Notes: generated by a model from the letters alone, not told the origin. A stretch of DNA of 64,000 nucleotides from Pelobacter sp. (GCA_030824515.1 JAVBXN010000050.1:62001-126000); one strand, 5' to 3'; shown: positions 1 through 8,307, numbered from the stretch's first letter. Program-made: numbers and translations.

Positions 1-659
1 CTGGCCGACTTCAGTATATAACTGGGTATGCTGCTGATCAGCCGTGACGGCCTCAGCTGGCCGTTAACCCTCACCGGCACCGATGTGATCGCCATATTCA
101 GGCTGCCAGCCTGGATGATTGTTTCAAGCGTGTAGGTGTATGAATCATGGACATTCAGGCGCTCCGCCGCGGCACGGGTAAAAGCCCTGAATCCGCTCGG
201 CGCATCCGGAATATCGGTCCCGCTGGCAAGCCTGACCACCAGGCATCCCAGTGCGTGGAGAAACCTGCTGACTGGAGCAAAACGGGGCATGCGGCTGATA
301 GGACGTGTGCCGATGACAAACTCGGCTTTTCCTTCACGGATCGGCTTGATCAGCATGGGAATGTCGTCGGCATTATACTGGTTGTCTGCATCGGTATTGA
401 CGATAACATCGGCTCCACGTTCAAGAGCAGCACGGATACCGGTCATGAAAGCCCTGGCAAGACCTAGGTTCGCGGCATGAGCGACCACATGATCGACACC
501 GAGTGAACGGGCAACAGTGGAGGTAGCATCAGTGCTGCCGTCATCCACCACCAGCCACTCCACCGAGTCAAACCCCTCTACAGTACGGGGAAGGCAGGCC
601 AGAGTAATCGGAAGAGTATCTTGTTCGTTGAAACAGGGCAGCTGTATGATCAATTTCAT
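1..659 (-). CDS. Glycosyltransferase family 2 (C-terminus cut by window edge)
   Basis: Partial gene: it runs open off the left edge, leaving 219 codons without a stop. The visible part is the N-terminal catalytic domain of a GT-A fold, dolichyl-phosphate-mannose-synthase-like glycosyltransferase. The first strand is at residues 2-9, the VVDDGSTD nucleotide-sugar motif at about 37-44, and the acidic TDADNQY metal-binding motif at about 89-95. It would transfer a sugar from an activated donor, most likely to a lipid carrier or surface glycan; the acceptor cannot be told. The ATG at 659 is followed directly by the family's typical start (MKLIIQLPCFNE). It lies 116 bases downstream of the radical SAM gene on the same strand and may share its transcript. 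Confidence 0.88.
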   Translation of the reverse strand, partial: MKLIIQLPCFNEQDTLPITLACLPRTVEGFDSVEWLVVDDGSTDATSTVARSLGVDHVVAHAANLGLARAFMTGIRAALERGADVIVNTDADNQYNADDIPMLIKPIREGKAEFVIGTRPISRMPRFAPVSRFLHALGCLVVRLASGTDIPDAPSGFRAFTRAAAERLNVHDSYTYTLETIIQAGSLNMAITSVPVRVNGQLRPSRLISSIPSYILKSA

Positions 660-775
660 AATGGTACTGTCACGCCCCGCATTGTTCCGGATTCGCACTC
701 CACCGCCAAAGACATCGCATTAATAAACAGATAGTACATATTGTACCTTTATGCAATCAGCATATGCCGCCCGGC

Positions 776-2296
776 TCAACCTCGCATACGGCCAACAAAC
801 CATGCAAAAAGTCGCTGTTCGACAAGAATGGCAGTGATGCCGTGGCGAAAGCGAAATCTCGCCAGCGGGCCATAGAGACGTGCCGCAACCCTGAGCATCC
901 TGTACGCCAGGGTGTTGCCGGTCTGCAGTTTGAGCGGCTTGTCATCGATGAAATACGATGTCACCCGCATCATCTCCACTGTACGGGCAAATTCCGGACT
1001 GATCCAGCCCGGCCGGAAGCCCCCTTCAACCTCCACCTCGACCCACTCTTCGAGGCGCTCCGGCCGCCGATAGCCGTGCTGCAGGGCCAGCTCGTACAGC
1101 TCAGTTCCGGGCAGGGGACGAAACATGTTGGGAGCAAAGATGATGGCGGCCGGATTTTCGTCAAGCAGCCGCAGTATCAGCTCACGAGTCATCCTCAGAT
1201 CATCCAGGGTCTCGCCCGGCGTTCCCACCACCCAGTTATAGGCGGCTACGATTTCAGGATGTTTCGCCAGGCGGCGGTTGACCTCCAGGATGTCGGCTAC
1301 CGTGCATCCTTTTCGCATCAGGTCCAGCATGCGCTGGGAACCGGACTCGGCGCCGATGTGCAGTATTGATGTACCGGAGGCGGCAAGCTTCGAGAGGAAC
1401 TCATCGTCCATCCGCAGGATTTCGTCCACCCGCGCCCCTCTGAAACCGAGCCTGACCCGTATGCCCTTCCTGTCGATCCCGTCGATGATGGCTGCCACGT
1501 GAGCCAGGTCTACAAAAGAATCGTCATCTATGAAATAGATGTACCCCGCCCCGTAGCGCTTATGGACATACTCGATGTGATCGACCACTTCACCGGCGGA
1601 AATGGGCAGATACTTTCTCTCCATGCCGGCGTACTGGGCAGGTGATGAGCAGAATGAACAGCGATAAGGGCACCCCATGCTGCTGTAGAGCGGGAAGATG
1701 CGCTCGGCCATATCCAGCTGACCGTAGCGGGACAGATCGGATTCGATTAACTGATAGGGGATATCGCGGAAGTCAAGCAGTTCAAATGTGTTTTCCGGGG
1801 GCACCGACCTCGCAACGGATGTTTCCGGGTCACGGTAGATCAGTCCCGGTATCTGCTCCGGCTGCACGGCATCACTGTCGCCCCGCAGGTTGCAGGCCAG
1901 ACGGCAGAGCGGTTTGGAGCCATAGCCGCTGACCGCAAAATCTATACCTCGCTCGGACAGCACCTCTGCGCCGCAAAAGGTGACATGCGGCCCGCCCCAA
2001 ACCACCGGCAAATCGGGATAATATTGCTTGAGCCAGCGCGTGATCTCCAGTGCGCCCGAGACCGGCGTACCGGTCATGACGCTGATGCCGACCAGGATGG
2101 TATCGGCGCTCAATCGTGCGGCAATATTTTCTCGCCAGCCGGATGGATCCAGCCTGACATCGATTATATCAACACAAAAACCTGATTTGAGCGCATCCGC
2201 CGCCGCATAAAGCAGACTGAGGGGCAAATGCCTGACCAGGACGCCAGACATTCCCATGGCTGGGTAGATCAGCAGTAGTCTCTTTGTACCGTTCAT
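776..2296 (-). CDS. B12-binding domain radical SAM protein
   Basis: 506-residue enzyme with two domains. Residues about 10-150 have the cobalamin-binding Rossmann-like layout (a GISVMTGTP stretch near 70-77 and VVWGGPHVT at 98-106). The radical SAM barrel starts with SMGCPYRCSFCSS, giving the CX3CX2C 4Fe-4S ligands C209, C213 and C216. The family reductively cleaves S-adenosylmethionine and often does methylations or ring rearrangements with B12 help; the substrate here is unknown. There is no clear signal peptide, so it is cytoplasmic. It follows the TPR/ASKHA gene after 27 bases, with no strong ribosome binding site, which suggests coupling. It lacks the MiaB/RimO TRAM domain and is not one of those tRNA or ribosomal enzymes. 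A lipid, hopanoid, cofactor or peptide substrate is possible. Confidence 0.9.
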   Translation of the reverse strand: MNGTKRLLLIYPAMGMSGVLVRHLPLSLLYAAADALKSGFCVDIIDVRLDPSGWRENIAARLSADTILVGISVMTGTPVSGALEITRWLKQYYPDLPVVWGGPHVTFCGAEVLSERGIDFAVSGYGSKPLCRLACNLRGDSDAVQPEQIPGLIYRDPETSVARSVPPENTFELLDFRDIPYQLIESDLSRYGQLDMAERIFPLYSSMGCPYRCSFCSSPAQYAGMERKYLPISAGEVVDHIEYVHKRYGAGYIYFIDDDSFVDLAHVAAIIDGIDRKGIRVRLGFRGARVDEILRMDDEFLSKLAASGTSILHIGAESGSQRMLDLMRKGCTVADILEVNRRLAKHPEIVAAYNWVVGTPGETLDDLRMTRELILRLLDENPAAIIFAPNMFRPLPGTELYELALQHGYRRPERLEEWVEVEVEGGFRPGWISPEFARTVEMMRVTSYFIDDKPLKLQTGNTLAYRMLRVAARLYGPLARFRFRHGITAILVEQRLFAWFVGRMRG

Positions 2297-2323
2297 TGGC
2301 GACAGGTCAATTAACTGTTCCAG

Positions 2324-4294
2324 CTATTGTTTAGCGGCCTCGAGTGTTTCAGCCATGCGTGATGACTCGTACAGCTTTCCGGCCACCCAACTGCCGCCAC
2401 GCGTAACATAAACCTTCTTGACCTTCAACTCCTCCATCAACATCTTCAGATACTGAACGCCGGCCATCAGGTCGTCAGGCATGTACTTCTGCTTGACCAG
2501 CGTCATCTCGCTTTCAGCCCACTGCTGTACACCGGAATTTTTGATCCGCTCGAGGTTGGGGTTGAAATAAGGAGTGGCTTTTTTCCTGACAGCAGTAATG
2601 AATTTATTAAGGTCGGCAGTCGTTATTGATAACAGATTGCCATCCCTGTCTGGATGGGTGAAGAGTGCCACAACCCTGGCCACTTCCCCTTCCAGATAGA
2701 TCGTTTTTTTGCCTGCAAATACCGGAGAACTCTTCAGAGCTTTCCGGAAAGCCATTGCCTGTCCTCCCTTGATCAGCTTTTCTGCTATAGCTTTAGGATT
2801 CTTTTCCTGCTGACGGGCCGCTGTAAAAGCGCCCTGTTTCAGTTCAACTGAAAGGACAGCTTTATCAGAGTCAAGAGCAGATATGGAGGTATCATCAACA
2901 GAGACCTTCAACAACAGCCCGCCAGCCTCCCGGCCTTGAGCAACGCTGCCGCTGAAATCATAGCGTTTCTTTTCCCCGTCTTTCATGTAGATCGGTGCAA
3001 TTCCAGTTTCCTGAATGATCCTCTTCTCGAGAACGTCACGGTTTGTAGCAGTCGCAGGAATACCGGTGACCAATATTGAGATAACCGAACGATCCAGCTT
3101 GCGATCCTGCAGCAGTGTCTTGGTCGAGGCTGCTACACCGGCGGCAATCGAGTCGATCACTTCCGGTGCCAGAGTTTCGCCTTCTTTAGGTACAGGCGAC
3201 ACTGTGCCTGAGGTCATCTTCAGAATTTCCCTGAAATCAGTTTTCCCCTGTTTGTCTGTTCGCTGGGCTATCAACAGCGTCTTTACTTCACTTGATCCGA
3301 CCTCGATACCAGCCACGGGTTGCGGTTCATACAGATCGTCGATCAGGGCGACCATGCTGCTGGTTTCGTTGACGGCATGAGCCGCATTGAAAGCATCACG
3401 GGATGCAATGTATGACAGGCGGGCCAACCGCATATTGCCAAGCAGGCGATATAGGTCTCCAAAGTGTCTGTTAGCCGCACCCTCCCAGTACAATTCCCCC
3501 GCTTTTCGACTGATAGCCCGGCTTTTACCGTAAATGGCTACAGCTCCGGCGTAATCCTTCCTGGCCTGGGTTGTCATCCCCTGATTGAGCAGGTGTATGG
3601 CCATAGCGCGATTGTCACCTAGCTTTTCATCAATCGACAGCGCCTTTGCAAAATACTCTTCGGCAACTTTATAGTTGCCCATTTGACCGTATACCACTGC
3701 CATATTGTTATAGAGCGATGACATTTCAGGTTCTCTGGTAGTAAGAGTGAGAGCTTCACGATAATTTTCAAGAGACTGATCATATTCTCTCATAGCACCT
3801 CGAACACCTGCCAGACTGGAAAGCGCGGTAGCCTCCTGATCCTTGTCTGACAGCTCCTTTGCCAGTACAATCGAACGTTGATAAACTTCAACCGCTCGAG
3901 CATAGTCACCTTGTTTTGTTGCAATGGCACCAAGCCGGCCGGTAATTTTCAGCAGCTGTTCTTTTTGAATTTTCAGGTACTGATCCCTTGTGATTTCCTT
4001 CAGAGCCAGTCGCAGGTCAAGATAAGCGTCTTCTTTAGCGAATGTCTCGGCAATTTCCATTTGCTGCTGGGCCCGCTGCAGATCACCATTAAGACGCCAA
4101 GCCTCAGCCAGGCAGAAATGTGCATCAACATTCCGGTTGCCTGAATCGACGGCTTTTCTTCCGCTTTCCACAGCAGAAAAATAATCACCGGCCTCGATAT
4201 GCTTGTTGCATTCTGTAATGTAATCTGCTGAGTAAACAGGTAAAGCACACATGAGAAAACTGGCAGCTACAGTTACGGTACGGAATACACTCAT
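2324..4294 (-). CDS. Secreted TPR protein with putative actin-like (Ppx/GppA-type) C-terminal domain
   Basis: 656 residues from the ATG at 4294, chosen because AAGGAG sits 6 bases upstream; an in-frame TTG at 4300 is less likely. A signal peptide ends near VYSA. Residues about 25-320 are a run of tetratricopeptide repeats (pattern A..Y..A...... with YNNMAVVYGQMGNYKVAEEYF as a clear unit), a protein-protein docking fold. From about 328 a motif GIEVGSSEVKTLLIA resembles the phosphate-1 loop of Ppx/GppA and other ASKHA proteins, and the end (VKKVYVTRGGSWVAGKLYE) resembles their closing motif. The second assignment is inference. It is probably periplasmic, 68 bases after the carboxypeptidase-regulatory-like gene in the same operon. 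Function unknown. Confidence 0.8.
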   Translation of the reverse strand: MSVFRTVTVAASFLMCALPVYSADYITECNKHIEAGDYFSAVESGRKAVDSGNRNVDAHFCLAEAWRLNGDLQRAQQQMEIAETFAKEDAYLDLRLALKEITRDQYLKIQKEQLLKITGRLGAIATKQGDYARAVEVYQRSIVLAKELSDKDQEATALSSLAGVRGAMREYDQSLENYREALTLTTREPEMSSLYNNMAVVYGQMGNYKVAEEYFAKALSIDEKLGDNRAMAIHLLNQGMTTQARKDYAGAVAIYGKSRAISRKAGELYWEGAANRHFGDLYRLLGNMRLARLSYIASRDAFNAAHAVNETSSMVALIDDLYEPQPVAGIEVGSSEVKTLLIAQRTDKQGKTDFREILKMTSGTVSPVPKEGETLAPEVIDSIAAGVAASTKTLLQDRKLDRSVISILVTGIPATATNRDVLEKRIIQETGIAPIYMKDGEKKRYDFSGSVAQGREAGGLLLKVSVDDTSISALDSDKAVLSVELKQGAFTAARQQEKNPKAIAEKLIKGGQAMAFRKALKSSPVFAGKKTIYLEGEVARVVALFTHPDRDGNLLSITTADLNKFITAVRKKATPYFNPNLERIKNSGVQQWAESEMTLVKQKYMPDDLMAGVQYLKMLMEELKVKKVYVTRGGSWVAGKLYESSRMAETLEAAKQ

Positions 4295-4368
4295 TTGCAA
4301 CTCCTTGTATATGGTTCTGAACTTATTATATTTCAGTCGAATAGCACCAAATGCAGTAAGGCCAACTG

Positions 4369-5160
4369 TTATTTTCCCTTGTTTCCGAATTCCGAAAAGA
4401 TTGATCCGGTGATGTTGATGCCTTTGACCGTTTTTCCAAGTGTTACATTAACTCCCGTCGCGACACCGCCACCGGTAATGGAACCGGCGGTCGGACGCCC
4501 GCCACCATAACCGCCTCGCACACGCAGATAATACTTTCCGCCTTTTCCCAGTTTGAGTACATATTTTCCGTCCTTATCAGATGGATCGGACGCATATTTG
4601 GGACTGCCGCTCATTTCTGCATTGTCATACGCGAAAACGATGGCGTGTTCAGCCGGTTTATTGTCAGGCAGAAACACTGTTCCCTCAATTGAAGTAACAG
4701 GACCGCGGTAGAGATGCTTTGCCGGATCAAAAGCAATAATCCCCTTGATAGTGCCTATATTGGTAGTGTCCCACTTGGTAATCCGGAAAGCCTTTTGTTT
4801 CCCCCTGACTTCATCCTCGTGACTTGGAAAAACATAGTCACCATTTACCGGCGGTCCCATCGGCGCCGAAGCAGACATTCGCTTGACTGCTCCCAGATAA
4901 TATCTGCCCGGTTTGGTCTGGATATTGAATTCACCGGCTTCGTCGGTTTCAGAAATCACATCGGGAACACGCCAGAATTTTCCCAACATCGGCGCCGGAC
5001 CACTGGAGGCATCGAAAAGGAAAACTATTGCCCCTGACATTGGCTGACCATTATTCAGCATGAGTTTACCGGCGATATTACCCACATCCTCCTCTTCACC
5101 CCATGCAAAAACCAGTGACGGAACCAGTAGCAGAAAGATTATTAGAGATTTTATGCTCAT
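4369..5160 (-). CDS. Secreted carboxypeptidase-regulatory-like (beta-sandwich) protein
   Basis: 263 residues from the ATG at 5160, which has GGAG 5 bases upstream and begins a textbook signal peptide (MSIKSLIIFLLLVPSLVFA). An upstream in-frame ATG at 5184 lacks these features. The mature part holds two copies of a beta-sandwich motif: I.GKLMLNNGQPMSGAIVFLFDA near the start and I.GTVFLPDNKPAEHAIVFAYDN in the middle, each followed by a D..G.Y.L...PG.YYL stretch. This is the CarboxypepD_reg/Cna-B-like fold, usually a structural or carbohydrate/protein-binding module rather than an enzyme. A Gly-rich stretch (GGYGGGRPTAGSITGGG) precedes the C-terminus. It is the first gene after a double terminator, so it should have its own promoter. 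Confidence 0.8.
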   Translation of the reverse strand: MSIKSLIIFLLLVPSLVFAWGEEEDVGNIAGKLMLNNGQPMSGAIVFLFDASSGPAPMLGKFWRVPDVISETDEAGEFNIQTKPGRYYLGAVKRMSASAPMGPPVNGDYVFPSHEDEVRGKQKAFRITKWDTTNIGTIKGIIAFDPAKHLYRGPVTSIEGTVFLPDNKPAEHAIVFAYDNAEMSGSPKYASDPSDKDGKYVLKLGKGGKYYLRVRGGYGGGRPTAGSITGGGVATGVNVTLGKTVKGINITGSIFSEFGNKGK

Positions 5161-5200
5161 GAACGCTCCATTAGACAGAATCATTCTCGATTATTTAACT

Positions 5201-5210
5201 TATGATCATA
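5201..5210. promoter_or_regulatory. Palindrome TATGATCATA upstream of the 5160 operon
   Basis: A perfect 10-base palindrome 40 bases upstream of the start at 5160, in the short AT-rich stretch between that gene and the tandem terminators. Its place fits an operator, but no regulator is known for it and no convincing -35/-10 pair is visible. Confidence 0.25.
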
Positions 5211-5228
5211 CACAAAATAATACGATAT

Positions 5229-5273
5229 AAAAACCCCCTTGTGGTCACCTGGGCAGGATTCCGAACAAGGGGG
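5229..5273 (-). terminator. Second tandem rho-independent terminator
   Basis: Stem of 9 pairs (CCCCCTTGT with ACAAGGGGG) around a 22-base loop, followed on the minus strand by TTTTTAT. It sits just after the first terminator and gives a double stop between the cytochrome operon and the next operon. Confidence 0.75.
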
Positions 5274-5280
5274 AAATTGA

Positions 5281-5311
5281 TAAAAAAGTGAGGCCGTGAA
5301 TACGGCCCCAC
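5281..5311 (-). terminator. Rho-independent terminator of the cytochrome operon
   Basis: On the minus strand GTGGGGCCGT-ATTC-ACGGCCTCAC forms a 10-pair stem with one G-T pair and a 4-base loop, followed by TTTTTTAT. It begins 19 bases after the stop codon of the 20-codon ORF, so that ORF is the last reading frame of the transcript. Confidence 0.85.
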
Positions 5312-5329
5312 TCATCTGATTACAATGGA

Positions 5330-5392
5330 TCAGCAAGGATGAACGTCTGCTGAACCAACCACCCGAGGCTTCATATAGGTCTGCTTTTTCAT
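5330..5392 (-). CDS. Putative 20-residue Cys-terminal peptide
   Basis: Short ORF too small for usual gene callers: ATG AAA AAG ... CAT CCT TGC TGA, product MKKQTYMKPRVVGSADVHPC. Support: a strong ribosome binding site (AAAGGAG, 8 bases before the ATG) in an otherwise empty stretch, its position 92 bases after the stop of the 11-haem cytochrome gene, and a terminator 19 bases after its stop. The product has a basic N-terminus (KK, K, R), a hydrophobic centre (VVGS) and ends His-Pro-Cys. It has no signal peptide. The function is not known to me: a modified-peptide precursor, a leader/regulatory ORF or a small accessory peptide are all possible. A B12-radical SAM enzyme is encoded 3 kb downstream, but a direct link is only inference. 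Confidence 0.55.
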   Translation of the reverse strand: MKKQTYMKPRVVGSADVHPC

Positions 5393-5409
5393 CTGTTCAT
5401 CTCCTTTCC

Positions 5410-5425
5410 GCACATCTGGATGTGC
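5410..5425 (-). promoter_or_regulatory. Hairpin upstream of the small peptide ORF
   Basis: GCACAT-CCAG-ATGTGC, a 6-pair stem with a 4-base loop, lies between the cytochrome stop codon and the ribosome binding site of the 20-codon ORF. There is no T tract, so it is not a terminator; it could be an RNA processing or stability element. Confidence 0.35.
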
Positions 5426-5483
5426 TTACGTTGATTGCACGCTAAAAACTTGATTTTTGACATAATACATTCTTTAAACAAAA

Positions 5484-8213
5484 TCACCAAGTGGATTTTG
5501 TGTTCCACAACTGACTGGTCGGATAAGTGGTCGAAGACCAGGCGCCGCCGGCTGTTGAAGAATCATGACAGACGCGGGTTGCAAAGGTGTATCCCGAAGT
5601 CGCGGTGCCACCTGTGGCTGTACGCTTGGTGCCGAAGAACCATGTACCGGAGTTACTGGCGCGGGTGTTGCCAGTGTTTACCGCAAGGTAACGTGCTCCG
5701 CCGCCAGGGAAACGGCCGGCGCCCATGCCGCAGTTGGTAACTCCTCGATTCTGGTTACCGGTTGCAGCCGAGCCGGTGTTGGCGGAAATAGAGCCGCCGG
5801 TAGCAAGGTTGGTTCGGTGTTTCCAGTCCAGGCAGTTGGTCACCAGCAGTCGCGGCAGATTGGATGTGTGCGGCGAGTGGCACTTGGAACAGGTATAGGC
5901 ATGCACGTTGTTGTTGGCGTTCAACCCGCCGGCGGTGGTGGATGCCCAGCCCTCGACGGAATTGTGTACCCTGGTCATGTTCTTCCAGGTTGTGCTGGAT
6001 GCGGCACCGGTATTTGCATTGATGTTGGCCTGTACATGGCAGCCGGTAGCACCTACGCCGGTTGCGGATGAGAGGCAGAGTCCGCCGAACTGGGCGGCGG
6101 TATATCCCTGGGTATTGGTCGCACCGGCGGTAGGCAGGGTGAATGTCCATGCCGGAGCAGCTCCGCCAGTACCGTTGCCGGTAGGCGCAGCAAGGGTGCC
6201 GCCGCCACTGAATCCTGTTGTCGTGGCGCCAAAGGTGTTCTGGTCGATCCGGTAGCGTGGAATGCTGGCGGTAGCAATCGCAGCCAGGCCGTCGCCACCG
6301 CCACGCGTCAGAGTCGTTGCAGATGGAGGAGCATCCTCGCGGTAGGGAGAGGTCATCCAGTTGCCCTTCAGGAGCGGCACGCCATACTGGTTGGCGGTAA
6401 CCTTGGACGTGTCGTTGGTTACACCATGCGGATCGTGGCATTGGGTACAGACGCCGTTGATCTGGTTGCCACCGGTCCGGCCGGCTACCAGCGCGGTTGC
6501 CAGTGTGGTCGAAGCGCCGAAATGACCGCCTTTGTTAAGCGATGAGCCGGCCAGGTCCTTGACCGGGTAACGTCTTTGGGCGCCGTTCTTGGCCTTCACA
6601 GTCGTGCTGCCGGTACTGAAGTTCCCGAACTCGGGAGTGTCAAAGTAGTTCTCAATGCGCTGGGTGGAGCCATATGTACCGAAATAGCCCCACGGAGCTG
6701 AATATGTCGTGCCGCCGACAGACTTGGTGGCATCTCCGGCATTCTTGGTGTTGTGGCAGTCAAAACAGAGAGCGGCTCCGGCTGTGTGCTTGTTCTTGTT
6801 TGGTGCAGCGGCGCTGCCGCCGGAATAGGGCCGGTAGCTTACGGAATAGCCGCCCTGGCCCGCAATAACATCTTTCAGAATGCCGCCGGTGGTGGTGGCG
6901 GGGGTGTAGCTGGTGACAGTGCCCACAACCGATGAACCGTGGGAGTTGTGGCAGTCGAAACAGGCAATGACAACAGCACCGCTGGTATTGGTCCAGAACT
7001 CATCGGTAGTGGCGGCTGCCGTTGCCACGTCGGCCTTGTTGTGAGTATAGCCGCGCTGGTTGAGGTCAGGCCTGCCGTGGGCTGAAAGCGCCTTGGTGAG
7101 TGTGTTCTTCTTGTTGGAACCATACATGTTAACCCAAGTCTGATTGGTTGCGGTAAACACAGTCGCGCCAAAAGTTGCCGGCAGCCATGTCACGGTGGCG
7201 GCATTGGTGTAACGGGTGTCGATACTGGTCTTGGTGGAATCCCATGAGAAGTTGTTGGGAGCCTTGCCATCGTTGAAGTAGTTTCTGGCGGTCACGTTCA
7301 GTGTGCCGGCTACATAGGAAGTATTGGTCGAGTTGTGGCAACTCAGGCAGTGCAGATTGAGCTTGGTGATGGATGCACGCGTATTAAGCGATGCTGTGTA
7401 AGATATGAAGTTGGTGCCGCGTACGCCGTTGGCGCCATAAACTACCAGATTGACGGCACCGCCGGGCGAACCCTTGTGATAGGTAGTCATGCCGCCGGTA
7501 GTATCTGCCTCCATGTGGCACTGATAGCAATGGGCGTTGGTCAGCGTAGTACCCTGGACGTGATGCGATCCGCCGACAAGATTACCACCATTCATCTGTG
7601 TGACTACCGCGGCTCTGGCACCCTGTACCTTGTCATGACAGGTCAGGCACTCACCGGCGCCTTTAAAGGCATCATTGTGTAAATGGCAACCGGTGCAATC
7701 GACTCCGTTATTGTGCGTATGGTCAGTAACCTGCGGCCGCTGATTGTTGGAGTTATGTTTGGCAGTACGCGTATGGCAAGCCTGGCAAACACGAACCGAT
7801 GCATTATATGTAGTGGGATTAGGATCCTTACCCATACTGGTAAGATTGATGAATGATACTGAAACAGAAGAAGTTACCCCTGTTGCAGTTCCTGCAGCAT
7901 TGAATGTACTGATATTCGCCATGGCGATAGACGACTTGACACGCTTGAGATTCGTGGCAGAGGAGCTGTGACAGGTAGCACAGTTAAAAGCACCGTACTT
8001 GCCACCGGTGACGCCCCAACCGTTGGCATTGTTCGGCCATTTTGTATTGCCGCCAAGATTGGTGCTGTTGTGCAGCAAAGCAGCCGAAACTCTGCCTGGC
8101 TTGTACCAACCCTGGTACATCAGTGCAGTAACAAGCAGCGTCAGCGTAAGCACGAGCATCCCCTTGGCCCACAATCTCATGCCGCGAACTTTTTTTGCTA
8201 TGATTTTACCCAT
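5484..8213 (-). CDS. Multihaem c-type cytochrome, 10 CXXCH plus one CX11CH
   Basis: 909 residues. An N-terminal hydrophobic helix after a basic stretch (WAKGMLVLTLTLLVTALMYQGW) is a signal peptide or anchor. Ten CXXCH sites are visible (CATCH, CQACH, CTGCH, CLTCH, CYQCH, CLSCH, CFDCH twice, CTQCH, CSKCH), plus an expanded CLSSATGVGATGCH (CX11CH), giving up to 11 covalent haems. Haem density is low for the length: long Gly/Thr/Ser/Asn-rich stretches separate the sites, typical of large extracellular cytochromes of metal reducers. After the last CXXCH the C-terminal 130 residues hold only single Cys residues. It is the fourth cytochrome of the operon, 94 bases after the 35-haem gene, and should work in extracellular electron transfer. 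It is not assigned to a named Omc protein. Confidence 0.9.
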   Translation of the reverse strand: MGKIIAKKVRGMRLWAKGMLVLTLTLLVTALMYQGWYKPGRVSAALLHNSTNLGGNTKWPNNANGWGVTGGKYGAFNCATCHSSSATNLKRVKSSIAMANISTFNAAGTATGVTSSVSVSFINLTSMGKDPNPTTYNASVRVCQACHTRTAKHNSNNQRPQVTDHTHNNGVDCTGCHLHNDAFKGAGECLTCHDKVQGARAAVVTQMNGGNLVGGSHHVQGTTLTNAHCYQCHMEADTTGGMTTYHKGSPGGAVNLVVYGANGVRGTNFISYTASLNTRASITKLNLHCLSCHNSTNTSYVAGTLNVTARNYFNDGKAPNNFSWDSTKTSIDTRYTNAATVTWLPATFGATVFTATNQTWVNMYGSNKKNTLTKALSAHGRPDLNQRGYTHNKADVATAAATTDEFWTNTSGAVVIACFDCHNSHGSSVVGTVTSYTPATTTGGILKDVIAGQGGYSVSYRPYSGGSAAAPNKNKHTAGAALCFDCHNTKNAGDATKSVGGTTYSAPWGYFGTYGSTQRIENYFDTPEFGNFSTGSTTVKAKNGAQRRYPVKDLAGSSLNKGGHFGASTTLATALVAGRTGGNQINGVCTQCHDPHGVTNDTSKVTANQYGVPLLKGNWMTSPYREDAPPSATTLTRGGGDGLAAIATASIPRYRIDQNTFGATTTGFSGGGTLAAPTGNGTGGAAPAWTFTLPTAGATNTQGYTAAQFGGLCLSSATGVGATGCHVQANINANTGAASSTTWKNMTRVHNSVEGWASTTAGGLNANNNVHAYTCSKCHSPHTSNLPRLLVTNCLDWKHRTNLATGGSISANTGSAATGNQNRGVTNCGMGAGRFPGGGARYLAVNTGNTRASNSGTWFFGTKRTATGGTATSGYTFATRVCHDSSTAGGAWSSTTYPTSQLWNTKSTW

Positions 8214-8259
8214 GGAGCATCACCTCTATCTGAAGTCTGTGTAGTGAGTTTATCTTGGT

Positions 8260-8298
8260 AGGCGCGATGTTCGAAACTACATTAGAAACATCGCGCCT
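8260..8298 (-). promoter_or_regulatory. Perfect 12-pair intergenic hairpin between cytochrome genes
   Basis: AGGCGCGATGTT (8260-8271) pairs perfectly with AACATCGCGCCT (8287-8298) across a 15-base loop, between the stop of the 35-haem gene and the start of the 11-haem gene. No T tract follows, so it is more likely an attenuator or mRNA-stability hairpin that sets the ratio of the two products. Confidence 0.5.
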
Positions 8299-8307
8299 GT
8301 CAACCTG

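Noticed and set aside
5330-5332. The TGA of the small ORF as selenocysteine (Cys-Sec ending)
   Set aside because: Read-through would add only six residues before another stop, and the hairpin 19 bases on is followed by a T run as in a terminator rather than a SECIS element.
5565-6071. Plus-strand open frame of 168 codons, Cys- and Gly-rich
   Set aside because: It is antisense to the 11-haem cytochrome gene; the haem-motif codons keep that strand open. No ribosome binding site or family match.
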